64,000 nucleotides of DNA, taken from positions 1,683,501 to 1,747,500 of the forward strand of contig CP033464.1 in NCBI GenBank assembly GCA_007833815.1, written 5' to 3'. The stretch is from Brevibacillus laterosporus (GTDB taxonomy: Bacteria; Bacillota; Bacilli; Brevibacillales; Brevibacillaceae). Numbering within the stretch: position 1 is the stretch's first letter; the number at the start of each line of letters is the position of its first letter. Position numbers and translations under genes: made by a program. The notes under the pieces were generated by a model. That model did no database searches. It worked only from the letters and a program-made list of their open reading frames with translations, and was not told where the DNA came from. Below, one piece after another: positions 1-9,420 of the stretch.

Positions 1-1408
1 CATTATTACCAAAGGAACGGTAGATACCTGCATTCATGGACCCAGAGGAGATGTCTGTTACGACCCACAGATTACCCGCGCTATCAAAGGCCATGTTATC
101 TGGAGCGGCAAAACCGCTTTGTGGACCACCCGAAGCAAAAATCTCAAAATCAAATTCCACACCTGCATGATTGTTATCCTTTTCAAACATGCGCATGATA
201 TGACCGTAGAAGTTGCTATGATTTTTATTATTAGTTAAGGAGATAAAGATGGAGCCGTCGATTGGATGAACCTCTACATCTTCAGGACGATCCATTGGTG
301 TTCCTCCAGCTACTTTTGCTGCGATACGGCAATTGATCAATACATCTGCTTGGGAAGTAAATTGCGGTTTATTCTCTTTGTCCATAGCTTTTTGCAAGGA
401 TTCTGTCTTGTTGTAATCGAGAGCAACCCATTTACCTTTTGCAAAGTTTGCCACATACAGCGTGCCCTCTTCCAACAGCTTGCTGTTCGCCTTGCCTTTA
501 GCCGCATCATACTTGCCCTTAGATACATATTTATACACATATTGATCAGTAGCATCATCGCCCATATATACAACCAATTGCCCACCAGTAGCTAATGTCA
601 TGGCAGTATTTTCATGCGAGAAGCGTCCGAGTGCCGTATGTTTTTTAGGAGTAGAGCTTGGATCGAACGGGTCAACCTCCACTACCCAGCCATAGTGTCG
701 TTCATCGGCAAGTTTACAGTCAGTAACAACATCTTGAAAATTTTCTTCACAGGATAAAATCGAATTCCACAGGGTGACACCGCCAGAGCAGTTAGCAAAC
801 GTACCGACGACTTCCTTCGCGAGGCTAGCAGCAGGGCCTGTCATTACATGCTTGGTTAATCCACTGACACGACGGCCATATTTGGAGTTTTGGATCAATT
901 TCCATTTGCCATGTTCGTTTTTTATTTCCGTGACAGAACCGCCGAGAGCGTACAGATACTTACTGATTTGTTCCTGTGTGCGTTTATTATTTTTAGGATC
1001 AGCGTGTAGGTTGTCATACCCGTTTACATAGTATTCTAGCTCTCCGCAATATTCATGGTTCGTCCACATCAAGCCATGATCGGCCTTTCCGCCAATTGGT
1101 AGAAAACAGTTAAAGTCGGCATTAAAGCCAAACGTATCACCGGAAGCGTTAATTTTATCACCATAGAGCGCAATTACATCATAGGAGAAGCCTTGAGGAA
1201 GAATGACATCATCCTTTGTGTTAGGTTTAATGGGAGTGAATTTAGGATGAAAGGCTGTAGGAGGAGATTGTAAGCCAAATAGATGATCCGCTGTTTTTCC
1301 AGAAATGGATTCTCCTTTGGCTAGGGCTGGAATTCCCGTTGCTAACGAAGCAAGAGCTGCGGTACCTGTTCCAATAAATGTTAGAAACTGACGACGATTT
1401 ACTTCCAT
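1..1408 (-). CDS. PhoX-family (DUF839) secreted phosphatase, 3' end beyond window
   Basis: The minus frame is open from an ATG at 1408 to the window edge, so the C-terminus is missing. The N-terminus carries a twin-arginine signal (VNRRQFLTFIG followed by an Ala/Gly-rich hydrophobic stretch), which suggests Tat export. Inside are PhoX/DUF839 signatures: LMWTNHE, GGVTLWNSILSCEEN, YGWVVEVDPFDP, LGRFSHENTA and PMDRPEDVEVHP. PhoX enzymes are calcium- and iron-dependent alkaline phosphatases that release phosphate from organic esters outside the membrane. An AAAGGAG ribosome site precedes the start, and a possible Pho-box pair lies upstream at 1480-1496. Family assignment is firm; substrate is inferred. 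Confidence 0.9.
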   Translation of the reverse strand, partial: MEVNRRQFLTFIGTGTAALASLATGIPALAKGESISGKTADHLFGLQSPPTAFHPKFTPIKPNTKDDVILPQGFSYDVIALYGDKINASGDTFGFNADFNCFLPIGGKADHGLMWTNHEYCGELEYYVNGYDNLHADPKNNKRTQEQISKYLYALGGSVTEIKNEHGKWKLIQNSKYGRRVSGLTKHVMTGPAASLAKEVVGTFANCSGGVTLWNSILSCEENFQDVVTDCKLADERHYGWVVEVDPFDPSSTPKKHTALGRFSHENTAMTLATGGQLVVYMGDDATDQYVYKYVSKGKYDAAKGKANSKLLEEGTLYVANFAKGKWVALDYNKTESLQKAMDKENKPQFTSQADVLINCRIAAKVAGGTPMDRPEDVEVHPIDGSIFISLTNNKNHSNFYGHIMRMFEKDNNHAGVEFDFEIFASGGPQSGFAAPDNMAFDSAGNLWVVTDISSGSMNAGIYRSFGNN

Positions 1409-1757
1409 TGGATGAATCGCTCCTTTTCCTGTTAAAAGCTCGTTTTCGCTTTCATTGTAAAGAGCTTGTCAGGAGAAGAGGTTAAGCTGGGGTGAAGATT
1501 TTATGAATAAGCAGAAAGGTTTTTTACAAAGGAAAATGTATTTTTATAAGGGAGTAGAGAAGGAGAGAGCTTGGTACTAGGCGAGCTCATCTGAGGATAA
1601 ATATTTGGGAATACATAGTAATATTAAAAAGATATAGAGCATGTAAAGAATAATTTGAAAATTTTTATATAATGAACATAATGGTTACTTATCTTATGTT
1701 TCGATTACTAAGATTTTATATGAATTTTTCTATGATGATCAATCAGGAGGAGCATCC
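1409..1757. other. Intergenic region between divergent phoX-like and GNAT genes
   Basis: A 349-bp AT-rich divergent promoter region without a convincing ORF. On the minus strand TTCACC and TTAACC lie exactly 11 bp apart (plus-strand 1491-1496 and 1480-1485), resembling the TT(A/C/T)ACA direct repeats bound by PhoP in Bacillus. The remaining expected repeats at 1469 and 1458 match poorly. Confidence 0.45.
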
Positions 1758-2555
1758 ATGAACATTTGGCACAAACAATTTATTGAGCTAGAAAAAGCCC
1801 AATATAATAGCTTAACGACTGGTTACGAGCGTGACTGGGGCATTCTGTATTGCGATGAACAGAATCCCACCTACTATGATGCTAATCATGCGCACATTGA
1901 ATTGCCACTCGCACACCCTGAGACAGTTATTTCTGAGGTCATTTCGTTTTACGAACAACGAAATCTGATTCCAAGACTCTATGTAAAAAATGTGGAAGCC
2001 GACCCAATGTTCATTCCATTGGTACAAAAGCACGGCTTCTTGTATGAAGAATTTGAAGATATTTTGCAGGTATGGACGGGAGAAATCATTCCTATAGAAA
2101 CAGACGAACACTTTCATATAGAAAAAGTGACGGAGAAAAATGAACAGGATGCATGCGAAGTAATGTGTGGAGCACCAGAAATGGGAGGGGCAGAGTTACG
2201 CAGACGTGCCTTTGAAAATGAACGAAAAAATTCTGCCTATCAGCACTATGTTCTGTATGTAGCTGGGGAACCTGCATCTACCGCCTGCACGATTTTGCAT
2301 AAGGATACGGTTATGTTGGGAAATGTTGCCACCCTACCACATTTTAGAGGAAAAGGACTCATTCGTCACCTGATTGTATATATGCAAAGGGATCTGCTGG
2401 AATGTGGCGTTCATATCTTATTCGTCTCTCCTATTACGGAACAGGTAGAGCGAGTATATGAACGATGTGGCTTTCAAACCCTTGGTGCGAAAGTAAAAAG
2501 CGGGCATGCTTTTCGTGGTGGGAAGAGCATTACTGAGGTACGCGATCAACCATGA
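1758..2555 (+). CDS. GNAT-family N-acetyltransferase
   Basis: A 265-residue protein. The C-terminal half has the acetyl-CoA-binding GNAT core: a beta4 strand (VMLGNVATLP), then an R/Q-x-x-G-x-G/A-like loop HFRGKGLIRHLI near residue 195, then the VERVYERCGFQ motif near residue 237. The N-terminal 120 residues are divergent and may be a substrate-binding or degenerate GNAT half. The ribosome site AGGAGGAG is about 7 bases before the ATG. It stands alone between phoX and ackA. The acetyl acceptor cannot be predicted. Confidence 0.8.
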   Translation: MNIWHKQFIELEKAQYNSLTTGYERDWGILYCDEQNPTYYDANHAHIELPLAHPETVISEVISFYEQRNLIPRLYVKNVEADPMFIPLVQKHGFLYEEFEDILQVWTGEIIPIETDEHFHIEKVTEKNEQDACEVMCGAPEMGGAELRRRAFENERKNSAYQHYVLYVAGEPASTACTILHKDTVMLGNVATLPHFRGKGLIRHLIVYMQRDLLECGVHILFVSPITEQVERVYERCGFQTLGAKVKSGHAFRGGKSITEVRDQP

Positions 2556-2768
2556 TGAACGAGCGCTGAGTACGATAGTCCAGTATTGGACATACTAAGA
2601 ATAATAGTTTTTGAAAGAGTCTGAATTTCATGTGATAAGATTCACAGATAGGATGATTCATGCTAAAGTAGATTACTAGAGATTGAGAAGAAATCGGCCT
2701 ATGCAGATTTCTCATTAATCGAGAGAGACAACGAAAGACAAACAACAAGATAGGATAAAGGTGATCAT

Positions 2769-3968
2769 ATGGCAATCGTACTATCCGTAAACTGTGGTAG
2801 CTCCTCTTTGAAATATCAATTATTCGACATGCCTTCCGAGCGTGTGTTGGCAAAAGGTCTAATGGAACGTATTGGCATGGAGGATTCCATGTCTTCATTC
2901 CAAGTAGGCGATGGAGAGAAGCTAAAAGAAACGCTTAATCTGAAAGACCATGAAGTAGCTGTTAAAAAATTAATCGCTCTGTTAACTGATTCAGAAAAAG
3001 GGGCGATTAAAGATATTAATGAATTGGACGGCGTTGGTCATCGTGTGGTTCACGGTGGCGAAACCTTCAAAGATTCCGTACTTGTAACAACTGAAGTAAT
3101 TACAAGACTAGAAGAGCTTTCTGAACTAGCTCCTTTGCACAACCCAGCAAACATCATGGGAATCACTGCATTCCAAAAGATTCTGCCAAATGTGCCAGCG
3201 ATAGCAGTATTTGATACAGCTTTCCACCAAACAATGCCTGCTAAATCATACCTGTACAGTATCCCAACCGAATACTATGAAGAGTACGGTATCCGTAAAT
3301 ACGGTTTCCACGGTACTTCTCACAAGTATGTGATGCAGCGTGCGGCTGAATTATTGGATCGCCCAGCAGAAAAACTACGTTTGATTAGTTGCCATTTGGG
3401 TAATGGAGCTTCCTTGGCTGCTATCTACCGTGGTAAATCTATTGACACATCCATGGGCTTTACACCACTTGCTGGTTTGCCAATGGGTACTCGTTCTGGT
3501 GATATCGACGTAGCATTGCTTCCTTACCTGCAACAAAAAACGGGACTTACCGTTGAAGAATTGGTAGATGTACTAAACAAAAAGTCTGGTCTTTTGGCTG
3601 TATCTGGCTTGTCTAGCGACCTTCGCGACATCGAGTCTGCTGCAGAAAATAACGACGAGCGCTCTGAACTATCTCTACAAATCTTTGTAGAAAAAATCCG
3701 TAACTACATTGGTTCTTATGCAATGCAAATGAACGGTGTAGATGCAATCATCTTCACTGCTGGTATCGGTGAAAACAGTGATATCATTCGTGGTCGCGTA
3801 TTGGATAAATTGGAGTGGATGGGTGTATACTTCGACCGTTCCAAAAACAACGTACGTGGTAAAGAGACAGATCTTACTTTCGATCATTCTCCAGTTAAAG
3901 CTTTCATTATCCCGACAAACGAAGAGGTAATGATTGCTCGCGATACAATGAAATTTGCTAAACTATAA
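2769..3968 (+). CDS. ackA: Acetate kinase
   Basis: Acetate kinase interconverts acetyl phosphate plus ADP with acetate plus ATP in overflow metabolism. The 399 residues match the usual length. Visible motifs are [11 protein letters not shown] at the N-terminus, [64 protein letters not shown] and the C-terminal [13 protein letters not shown]; these are the ASKHA-fold phosphate and acetate binding elements. It is monocistronic, ending at a strong terminator directly after the stop. I searched the 213-bp upstream gap for a CcpA cre site and saw no convincing one. Confidence 0.97.
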   Translation: MAIVLSVNCGSSSLKYQLFDMPSERVLAKGLMERIGMEDSMSSFQVGDGEKLKETLNLKDHEVAVKKLIALLTDSEKGAIKDINELDGVGHRVVHGGETFKDSVLVTTEVITRLEELSELAPLHNPANIMGITAFQKILPNVPAIAVFDTAFHQTMPAKSYLYSIPTEYYEEYGIRKYGFHGTSHKYVMQRAAELLDRPAEKLRLISCHLGNGASLAAIYRGKSIDTSMGFTPLAGLPMGTRSGDIDVALLPYLQQKTGLTVEELVDVLNKKSGLLAVSGLSSDLRDIESAAENNDERSELSLQIFVEKIRNYIGSYAMQMNGVDAIIFTAGIGENSDIIRGRVLDKLEWMGVYFDRSKNNVRGKETDLTFDHSPVKAFIIPTNEEVMIARDTMKFAKL

Positions 3969-3980
3969 GATGAACAATAA

Positions 3981-4020
3981 AACTCTCCTAGCGCTTTTTG
4001 AAGGCGCTGGAGAGTTTTTT
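3981..4020 (+). terminator. Rho-independent terminator of ackA
   Basis: A long stem formed by AACTCTCC-(T)-AGCGC and GCGCTGGAGAGTT around a TTTTTGAAG loop, followed by six T residues. It starts 12 bases after the ackA stop. Confidence 0.9.
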
Positions 4021-4185
4021 CATTTTAGCGGAAGAGCCGGAACCTACGGCAACACCGACGAGCAAAAAGTATATTTCTCTAAAAATTATTCTGTTATGTT
4101 GAGGGCTTCAGGTTTACAATATAGGAAGAATAGCAATCATACTACCAGGTATGTAGCAGGAATAGTACAAGGGGGATATAAGTAC

Positions 4186-4995
4186 ATGACTATGCATAAA
4201 GCTCTGACTATCGCGGGTTCAGATTCAAGCGGTGGAGCAGGAATTCAAGCAGACCTAAAAACATTTCAGGAGCGCAACGTCTATGGAATGACTTCTATTA
4301 CAGCGTTGGTAGCTATGGATGAGAACTGGGCACATCTAGTTTATCCGCAACCTCTTGAAGCGATTGAAGCACAATTGGAAACAACGATGCATTATGTGGG
4401 AGTAGACGCCTTGAAAACAGGGATGTTGGCTACGAAAGAAGTAATTGAACTCGCTGCCCGCAAAATTGCTGAATATAACGTAACAAAGGTTGTTGTTGAC
4501 CCTGTTATGATTTGTAAAGGGGAAGACACGGTTCTATTAGATGAACAAGCTATTAAAGCGATGCGTGAAAAATTAATCCCAAGAGCAATGGTAGTGACGC
4601 CTAACTTGCCAGAGGCTGCATTTCTTAGTGGTCTAAAGATTGATACGGTTGAAGACATGAAGGCAGCTGCGAAGAAAATCCACGAAATGGGTGCAAAATA
4701 TGTCCTAATCAAAGGCGGCGGTCGCCTTGAGGATAGTCAAGCAGTTGACCTACTATTTGATGGAGAGTCTTTCGAAATCTTAGAGACAGAAAAATTCGAT
4801 ACCACTTATACACATGGCGCAGGCTGTACGTATTCAGCTGCGATTACCGCTGAATTGGCAAAAGGAGCAGAAGTGAAAGAAGCTGTTAAAACAGCAAAGG
4901 CTTTCATTACCGAAGCCATTCGCCAAGCATTTCCGTTAAACCAACATGTAGGACCAACGTGCCATTCTGCTTATCGTGCAGTGGAAAGGAAATAA
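4186..4995 (+). CDS. pdxK: Pyridoxine/pyridoxal/HMP kinase (PdxK, ThiD-like)
   Basis: A 269-residue ribokinase-fold kinase of the ThiD/PdxK branch. It opens MHKALTIAGSDSSGGAGIQA and carries DPVMICKG, TPNLPEA and the catalytic anion-hole region THGAGCTYSAA near the C-terminus. It closely resembles the Bacillus PdxK that phosphorylates pyridoxine, pyridoxal and hydroxymethylpyrimidine for B6 salvage. The frame stays open upstream through the ackA terminator, but this ATG is chosen because GGGGGAT lies about 10 bases before it and the homologous N-terminus begins here. Preference for B6 over HMP is inferred from resemblance. Confidence 0.93.
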   Translation: MTMHKALTIAGSDSSGGAGIQADLKTFQERNVYGMTSITALVAMDENWAHLVYPQPLEAIEAQLETTMHYVGVDALKTGMLATKEVIELAARKIAEYNVTKVVVDPVMICKGEDTVLLDEQAIKAMREKLIPRAMVVTPNLPEAAFLSGLKIDTVEDMKAAAKKIHEMGAKYVLIKGGGRLEDSQAVDLLFDGESFEILETEKFDTTYTHGAGCTYSAAITAELAKGAEVKEAVKTAKAFITEAIRQAFPLNQHVGPTCHSAYRAVERK

Positions 4996-5007
4996 TTTAC
5001 ATTTATG

Positions 5008-5051
5008 AAATAAGCTCTGTCTGGGGGAAACCGAGACAGGCTTATTTTTTA
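5008..5051 (+). terminator. Terminator after pdxK
   Basis: The stem AATAAGCTCTGTCT pairs with AGACAGGCTTATT and is followed by a T run. Confidence 0.85.
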
Positions 5052-5149
5052 GCAAATTTCCTTTCCTTATCAGTAAATATTGTCCAAATTATAAAATGTT
5101 TACAAAAACAAGCACATTTGATATACCCTACTAGCCCTTTCGAGTCATG

Positions 5150-5178
5150 TTGTGTTATAGAGGCATATTTATCATAAT
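5150..5178 (+). promoter_or_regulatory. Possible promoter of the nosD cassette
   Basis: TTGTGT and CATAAT are separated by 17 bases, 56 bases upstream of the nosD start. No Fnr-like TGTGA-N6-TCACA palindrome is seen. Low-information match. Confidence 0.35.
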
Positions 5179-5233
5179 AATGGCGTGATTGGATCATGAC
5201 TGCGCTTACCATACCCCAAAAAGGAGGGGACTT

Positions 5234-6604
5234 ATGCGGCGACATACAGCTTTCAGGATAGGTAGTGTTTGCTTGGTTCTGATGCTGGCCTGTTTGGTAT
5301 CTAGTGGTTTCATCACACAACCAGCACAAGCCGAGAAGATGGGGAATGAATTACAACGACTAATTGATCAAGCCCAGCAGGATACGATCCTCAAAGTGCC
5401 AGCAGGGGAGTACAGTGGACCTATTCTGATTACTGAGCCGATTCATTTAGAGGCAGACGGTACCGTAACTGTACGTAGCCAAGGGGATGCTCCCGTTGTC
5501 ACTTTGAAATCTAATAAAGCAAGTCTTATTGGTCTTACTTTGTTAGATGAGCGTCAAGGTGCAGAGACAGCTACGCTTGTAGTGGAAGGAAGCGAAAATG
5601 TACTAAAAGAGCTCACTATTGAAACAAAAGGAACAGGTCTGCAGCTACGTAAGGGTGAGCATAACCAGATCATCGGCAACAAGATCAAAGGACTTTTGGC
5701 AGGAAAGGCTATTCCTACTGGCTTAAATGAAACACGTAGCCCAGGGAAAAAAGGGAACGGAATTGACCTAGCAGAGTCCAACAACAATACCATTTTGGGG
5801 AATCTGGTAGAAAATATGTTTGATGGGATATATGTAGAGTCTAGTCACTACAACCGTGTGGAGAAAAACATGGTTTACGATTCCCGTTATGGCTACCATC
5901 TCATGTTTAGCGAAGGAGGTACCTTGACTCACAATCAAGGGGACCGAAATGTAACAGGCGCTATGGTCATGGGCTCAGACAATGCAATCGTTACAGATAA
6001 TCGATTTACCAAGCAAAATGAAAGCGTCAACTCGCAGGGCATTTTATTGTTCGATGTACAAAAGGCAAAAGTGGAACGTAATTATGTAGAGGGAAACCGT
6101 GTTGGGCTTTATGTAGAATCAGCGGAAAAGAATGAGATTTCACATAATCAAATATTGCAAAATTTTATCGGTTTGCAATTGAAAGAATCAAAAGATAATT
6201 CATTTACAGGCAATCATTTTATTGGAAACGTAACTCAGGCAGAGGCTCAAGGTAGTACAGATAATCTTTTGCAGACCAATTATTGGGACAGTGCTCAAAG
6301 TGTAGATTTGCAAGGAGATGGCAAAAGTGATCTATCCTACCGCATTAATCCATTTTTCTTTGCTTTAACAGATCAAGTAGAGGCATTCCAAATTTTCTTT
6401 CAATCACCGGGACTATTGTTTTTAGAAAGTATGTTTGATGACCACTCAGGTACATTTCTGCAAGATTCACAGCCATTGATGGCGCCAATTAATCAACAAA
6501 ACCAAGCACCTGCAACTAATTCGCTGGTAATCATTGTGACCAGCCTAATTATGTTGGTAGGTAGCATCAATTTTATCTATCTAATGGGGGTTCGTACAAA
6601 ATGA
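5234..6604 (+). CDS. nosD: NosD-like copper-processing beta-helix protein
   Basis: A 456-residue exported protein. It has a signal peptide (MRRHTAFRIGS, hydrophobic core, then QPAQA), a right-handed parallel beta-helix built from repeated N-x-I/V-x-x-N rungs (for example HNQIIGNKIKG, NNTILGNLVENM, NEISHNQILQNFIGLQLKES), and a C-terminal membrane anchor (IIVTSLIMLVGSINFIYLM). NosD acts with the NosFY ABC transporter in maturing the copper centre of nitrous oxide reductase. An AAAGGAGGGG ribosome site fixes this ATG; an upstream in-frame start lacks one. It overlaps the NosL gene by 4 bases. No nosZ is present nearby, so the client enzyme is uncertain. Confidence 0.85.
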   Translation: MRRHTAFRIGSVCLVLMLACLVSSGFITQPAQAEKMGNELQRLIDQAQQDTILKVPAGEYSGPILITEPIHLEADGTVTVRSQGDAPVVTLKSNKASLIGLTLLDERQGAETATLVVEGSENVLKELTIETKGTGLQLRKGEHNQIIGNKIKGLLAGKAIPTGLNETRSPGKKGNGIDLAESNNNTILGNLVENMFDGIYVESSHYNRVEKNMVYDSRYGYHLMFSEGGTLTHNQGDRNVTGAMVMGSDNAIVTDNRFTKQNESVNSQGILLFDVQKAKVERNYVEGNRVGLYVESAEKNEISHNQILQNFIGLQLKESKDNSFTGNHFIGNVTQAEAQGSTDNLLQTNYWDSAQSVDLQGDGKSDLSYRINPFFFALTDQVEAFQIFFQSPGLLFLESMFDDHSGTFLQDSQPLMAPINQQNQAPATNSLVIIVTSLIMLVGSINFIYLMGVRTK

Positions 6605-7263
6605 AAAAAACACATATGATTTGGGCAAGCATTGCATTGGTTTCAGCTTTAATGACAGGTTGTGGCGGACAATCGGTACAACCAGTTGCTATTAATGAAA
6701 GCGTTGATAAATGTGATATCTGTAACATGCAAATTGCTGATGATCATAATGCAACAGAGATTATTTTAAAAGATGGAAAAGCACTTAAATTTGATGATAT
6801 CGGCGACTTGTTTGCTTGGATTAAAAAGAACGGAACAGAAAAAATTGACGTTAAATTTGTGCGTGATTTCCACACCAAAGAGTGGATGAATCTAAACGAT
6901 ACTACTTTTGCTTTTGACAAAGAATTTAAAACACCAATGGCGTATGGAGTTTATTCATTTAAAGATAAACAATCTGCGGAAGCTTATGTAAAAGAACAGG
7001 GGAAAGGTCAAATTCTGACAGCTGAACAGCTCAATAGCCATAATTGGGAAATGAATATGGAACAAATGAAGAATATGAAAGAGATGCATCATGGCGATAA
7101 GGAGCATAAAGAGGGAGAAAAGGCTGGCGATCATTCAACACAGCAGCATGATGCAAGCAAAGGTGATCATTCAACACAGGAACACGATGCAAGTAAAGAC
7201 GCAGGGGATCATGGTGGTTCTGCTCCATCTACTGAAACACCAGCAAGTGGAACAGGGCACTAA
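6601..7263 (+). CDS. nosL: NosL-like copper-binding lipoprotein with His-rich tail
   Basis: A 220-residue lipoprotein: hydrophobic signal with lipobox LMTGC (Cys21), then the NosL copper site CDICNM (Cys38, Cys41, Met43), then KDGKALKFDDIGDLFAW. NosL is a membrane-anchored Cu(I) chaperone for NosZ. Residues from about 150 on form an extra tail rich in His, Asp, Lys and Met, including a near-perfect 12-residue tandem repeat GDHSTQ(Q/E)HDASK; this tail could store or relay metal (inference). Translation is coupled to nosD through the ATGA overlap. Confidence 0.85.
   Translation: MKKTHMIWASIALVSALMTGCGGQSVQPVAINESVDKCDICNMQIADDHNATEIILKDGKALKFDDIGDLFAWIKKNGTEKIDVKFVRDFHTKEWMNLNDTTFAFDKEFKTPMAYGVYSFKDKQSAEAYVKEQGKGQILTAEQLNSHNWEMNMEQMKNMKEMHHGDKEHKEGEKAGDHSTQQHDASKGDHSTQEHDASKDAGDHGGSAPSTETPASGTGH
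7126..7197 (+). repeat. 36-bp tandem duplication in the NosL tail
   Basis: Two adjacent 36-bp units (7126-7161 and 7162-7197) differ at a few positions, and each encodes GDHSTQ(Q/E)HDASK. It is in frame, so the tail can grow or shrink by whole units. Confidence 0.85.
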
Positions 7264-7319
7264 AGCGCTCGTATTAACGCACACTTGCACGATGGACTAC
7301 AGATAGAGGAAGTGTTGAT

Positions 7320-8138
7320 ATGCAAGCTATCCATATCGCCAAGCGGGAGATACAGATTGGATTTCGCAATCCGTGGGCTTATTCATTCTTGGGCCTGTTC
7401 TCTCTATTTAGTCTAGCTCTCCTGTTGATCCAAGCCCAAGCTTATATGGAGGGCTATACGCATACGACAGGAGCTATGCTAAATTTAATCTTATATTTAT
7501 TACCGCTGATGACGTTATTACTCGGCTCCTTTTCTATTACGTCTGAAAAAGAAGAAGGCAGTTGGCAGTTGCTTTCCACGTATCCGCTCTCTACGTCCGC
7601 CTTTTTGGGTGGAAAATATCTGGGGCTTGCCGCCGTTTTAATAGCGATTATCAGCTTTGGTTACGGCTTATCTGGATTGGTGGGAGCCTTATTTGGCAAG
7701 GGATTTACGCTGTCGATATTACTCTTTTTCTTCCTTTTTTCGATCTTATTGATCTTGTTGTTTTTAGGTATCGCGGTTTGGATCGGTACCTTTTGTCAAA
7801 ATCGCTGGCAGGCTTTGACCGTGGGTGTCAGCATCTGGTTTTTATTTATTTTAGCATGGCCTACGTTGTTGATTTCTGTACTAGGCTGGTTGCCATATCA
7901 AGCGATTAAGCCTGCGGTACAGATTTTAACCATATTGAATCCAGCTGAATTGGTTCGTATTTTTATGGTCATCAAAATGGGTGGAGGTTCTATTTTCGGG
8001 CCTGAGTACTACCAATGGGTAGATTGGTTAAAGACCAGTATGGGTACAATTTTGTTCGCTGTTTTTTGTCTTCTGTGGGTGGTATTGATGATGGCTGGAG
8101 CTATTTTGGCCTGGGAAAGAAGGCGATACCGTGGGTAA
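7320..8138 (+). CDS. nosY: ABC transporter permease, NosY-like
   Basis: A 272-residue ABC-2 type membrane protein with about six hydrophobic segments. The early motif TSEKEEGSWQLLSTYPLS is typical of NosY and related permeases. It lies 56 bases after the NosL-like gene and overlaps the ATPase gene by 8 bases, so the two are translationally coupled. NosY with NosF is thought to export a sulfur species or otherwise energise NosD. The NosY name rests mostly on context. Confidence 0.8.
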   Translation: MQAIHIAKREIQIGFRNPWAYSFLGLFSLFSLALLLIQAQAYMEGYTHTTGAMLNLILYLLPLMTLLLGSFSITSEKEEGSWQLLSTYPLSTSAFLGGKYLGLAAVLIAIISFGYGLSGLVGALFGKGFTLSILLFFFLFSILLILLFLGIAVWIGTFCQNRWQALTVGVSIWFLFILAWPTLLISVLGWLPYQAIKPAVQILTILNPAELVRIFMVIKMGGGSIFGPEYYQWVDWLKTSMGTILFAVFCLLWVVLMMAGAILAWERRRYRG

Positions 8139-8943
8139 AGGACTCGAAGCAGTAGATAACCTAGTTGATAGGGTAAATCAAAAGGCTGTTACCTTGAACA
8201 AGGAGCGTTTGATCATCAAGGGTGTTAGTAAACGGATCAAACAGCAAACGTTAGTAGAGCCAGTTGAACTGGCGATGGGCGCAGGCGAGATCATGGCACT
8301 TTGTGGCGGAAATGGAGCAGGCAAAAGTACTATTTTACGCATGATCGTAGGTATTACGCAACCTTCCGAAGGTCACATTACAGTAGATGGTATGAGCTGG
8401 AAGGAAAACCGCACCGAGTATTCTAATCAAATCGGCTATATGCCCGATCAATTTAATTTTGGCAATGGATTGACGGCGCGGGAGACTTTACAATTCTATG
8501 CTTCCTTGCGTAAAATTAATGTGACACGTACCGAAGAAGTACTTGAATTGGTAGGCCTTGCGGATGTACAAGAGAAACGCGTCAGTACGTTTTCTAAAGG
8601 GATGCAACAACGCTTGCTGTTTGCTCAGGCCATTTTAGCGAAACCAGCCTTGGTAGTACTAGACGAACCTACCAACGGGCTCGATCCTTATTGGATGGAA
8701 GAGTTTGTGCAACTGGTCCAACAAATTAAGCGCGAGGGAAGTAGCGTTATTTTTTCTACGCATCAGCTTAATATTGCGGAACTGGCTTGTGATCGTGCTA
8801 TCTTTTTACAAAAAGGACGCATTGTTCAGCAAGGAAGTGTAGAGCACTTTCAACAAAAATATGGAACTCTCGGTTTACAGGGAGCGTTCGCAGAAATCTT
8901 TCCATTTGGACAACGTGTAGGGCAGGATAAAAAACCAAGATAG
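8131..8943 (+). CDS. nosF: ABC transporter ATPase, NosF-like
   Basis: A 270-residue ATPase with Walker A GGNGAGKST (residues 59-67), signature FSKGMQQR and Walker B LVVLDEPTNGLDP, followed by the H-loop STHQ. The start is a GTG inside the end of the permease gene. It is the energising subunit of the preceding permease, with NosD and NosL upstream. The first 25 residues are a weakly conserved extension, so a later start is possible. Confidence 0.85.
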   Translation: MGKGLEAVDNLVDRVNQKAVTLNKERLIIKGVSKRIKQQTLVEPVELAMGAGEIMALCGGNGAGKSTILRMIVGITQPSEGHITVDGMSWKENRTEYSNQIGYMPDQFNFGNGLTARETLQFYASLRKINVTRTEEVLELVGLADVQEKRVSTFSKGMQQRLLFAQAILAKPALVVLDEPTNGLDPYWMEEFVQLVQQIKREGSSVIFSTHQLNIAELACDRAIFLQKGRIVQQGSVEHFQQKYGTLGLQGAFAEIFPFGQRVGQDKKPR

Positions 8944-8975
8944 TCACACTTTGCCGGCGAAAGAGTACTGAAGGG

Positions 8976-9383
8976 ATGAAAGGGTTGAAAGTGATGGGAC
9001 ATCCTGAAAAGAGGAAAAGAAGCCTACTTTCCCTCTTCATTCTCAGCCTATGCGTATTAACGCTAGTTGGGTGTGGAGCAAGAGGGCCTAAACCAGATAT
9101 AACAGCAGAATTTAGTAGTGAGCCAGCACCACCTAAGGTAGGAGAGCAAACGATTTTAACTGCTAAATTGGGTGGGCTAGAGAATTATGATGAAGTGTAC
9201 GTGGATATTGAATTAAAATTGGAGGGGCAACGTACTCGTGAGCTAGTTAAAGCCAAGCAGGGTGAGAGGGCTGTATATGCGGCAAAGCAAAAATTCTCTA
9301 AACCTGGCACGTACGATGTTACTGTCCATGTGTATACACCACAACTGCACGAAACGGTAATGAAGAAGATTACAGTGGAATAA
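8976..9383 (+). CDS. YtkA-like lipoprotein at the end of the nos cassette
   Basis: A small lipoprotein of 135 residues, or 129 if the ATG at 8994 is used. A positively charged N-terminus and hydrophobic segment lead to lipobox LTLVGC, followed by one Ig-like beta-sandwich domain (PPKVGEQTILTAKLGG...SKPGTYDVTVHVY) of the YtkA/FixH type. YtkA domains are often encoded beside copper and respiratory-oxidase genes. It is the last gene of the unit, followed by the terminator at 9421. The role in copper handling is inferred from position. Confidence 0.7.
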   Translation: MKGLKVMGHPEKRKRSLLSLFILSLCVLTLVGCGARGPKPDITAEFSSEPAPPKVGEQTILTAKLGGLENYDEVYVDIELKLEGQRTRELVKAKQGERAVYAAKQKFSKPGTYDVTVHVYTPQLHETVMKKITVE

Positions 9384-9420
9384 GAAGGCAGTGTAGGAAG
9401 GAAATCAAGAATAAATATAT

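Noticed and set aside
266-1031. Plus-strand reading frames over the PhoX gene
   Set aside because: The minus frame gives a continuous PhoX protein with all motifs; the others are shadows.
2556-2768. CcpA cre site upstream of ackA
   Set aside because: Expected from Bacillus biology, but no sequence close to WTGNNARCGNWWWCAW was found.
3955-4185. In-frame extension upstream of pdxK
   Set aside because: It runs through the ackA terminator, lacks a ribosome site and has no resemblance to PdxK; the start at 4186 is used.
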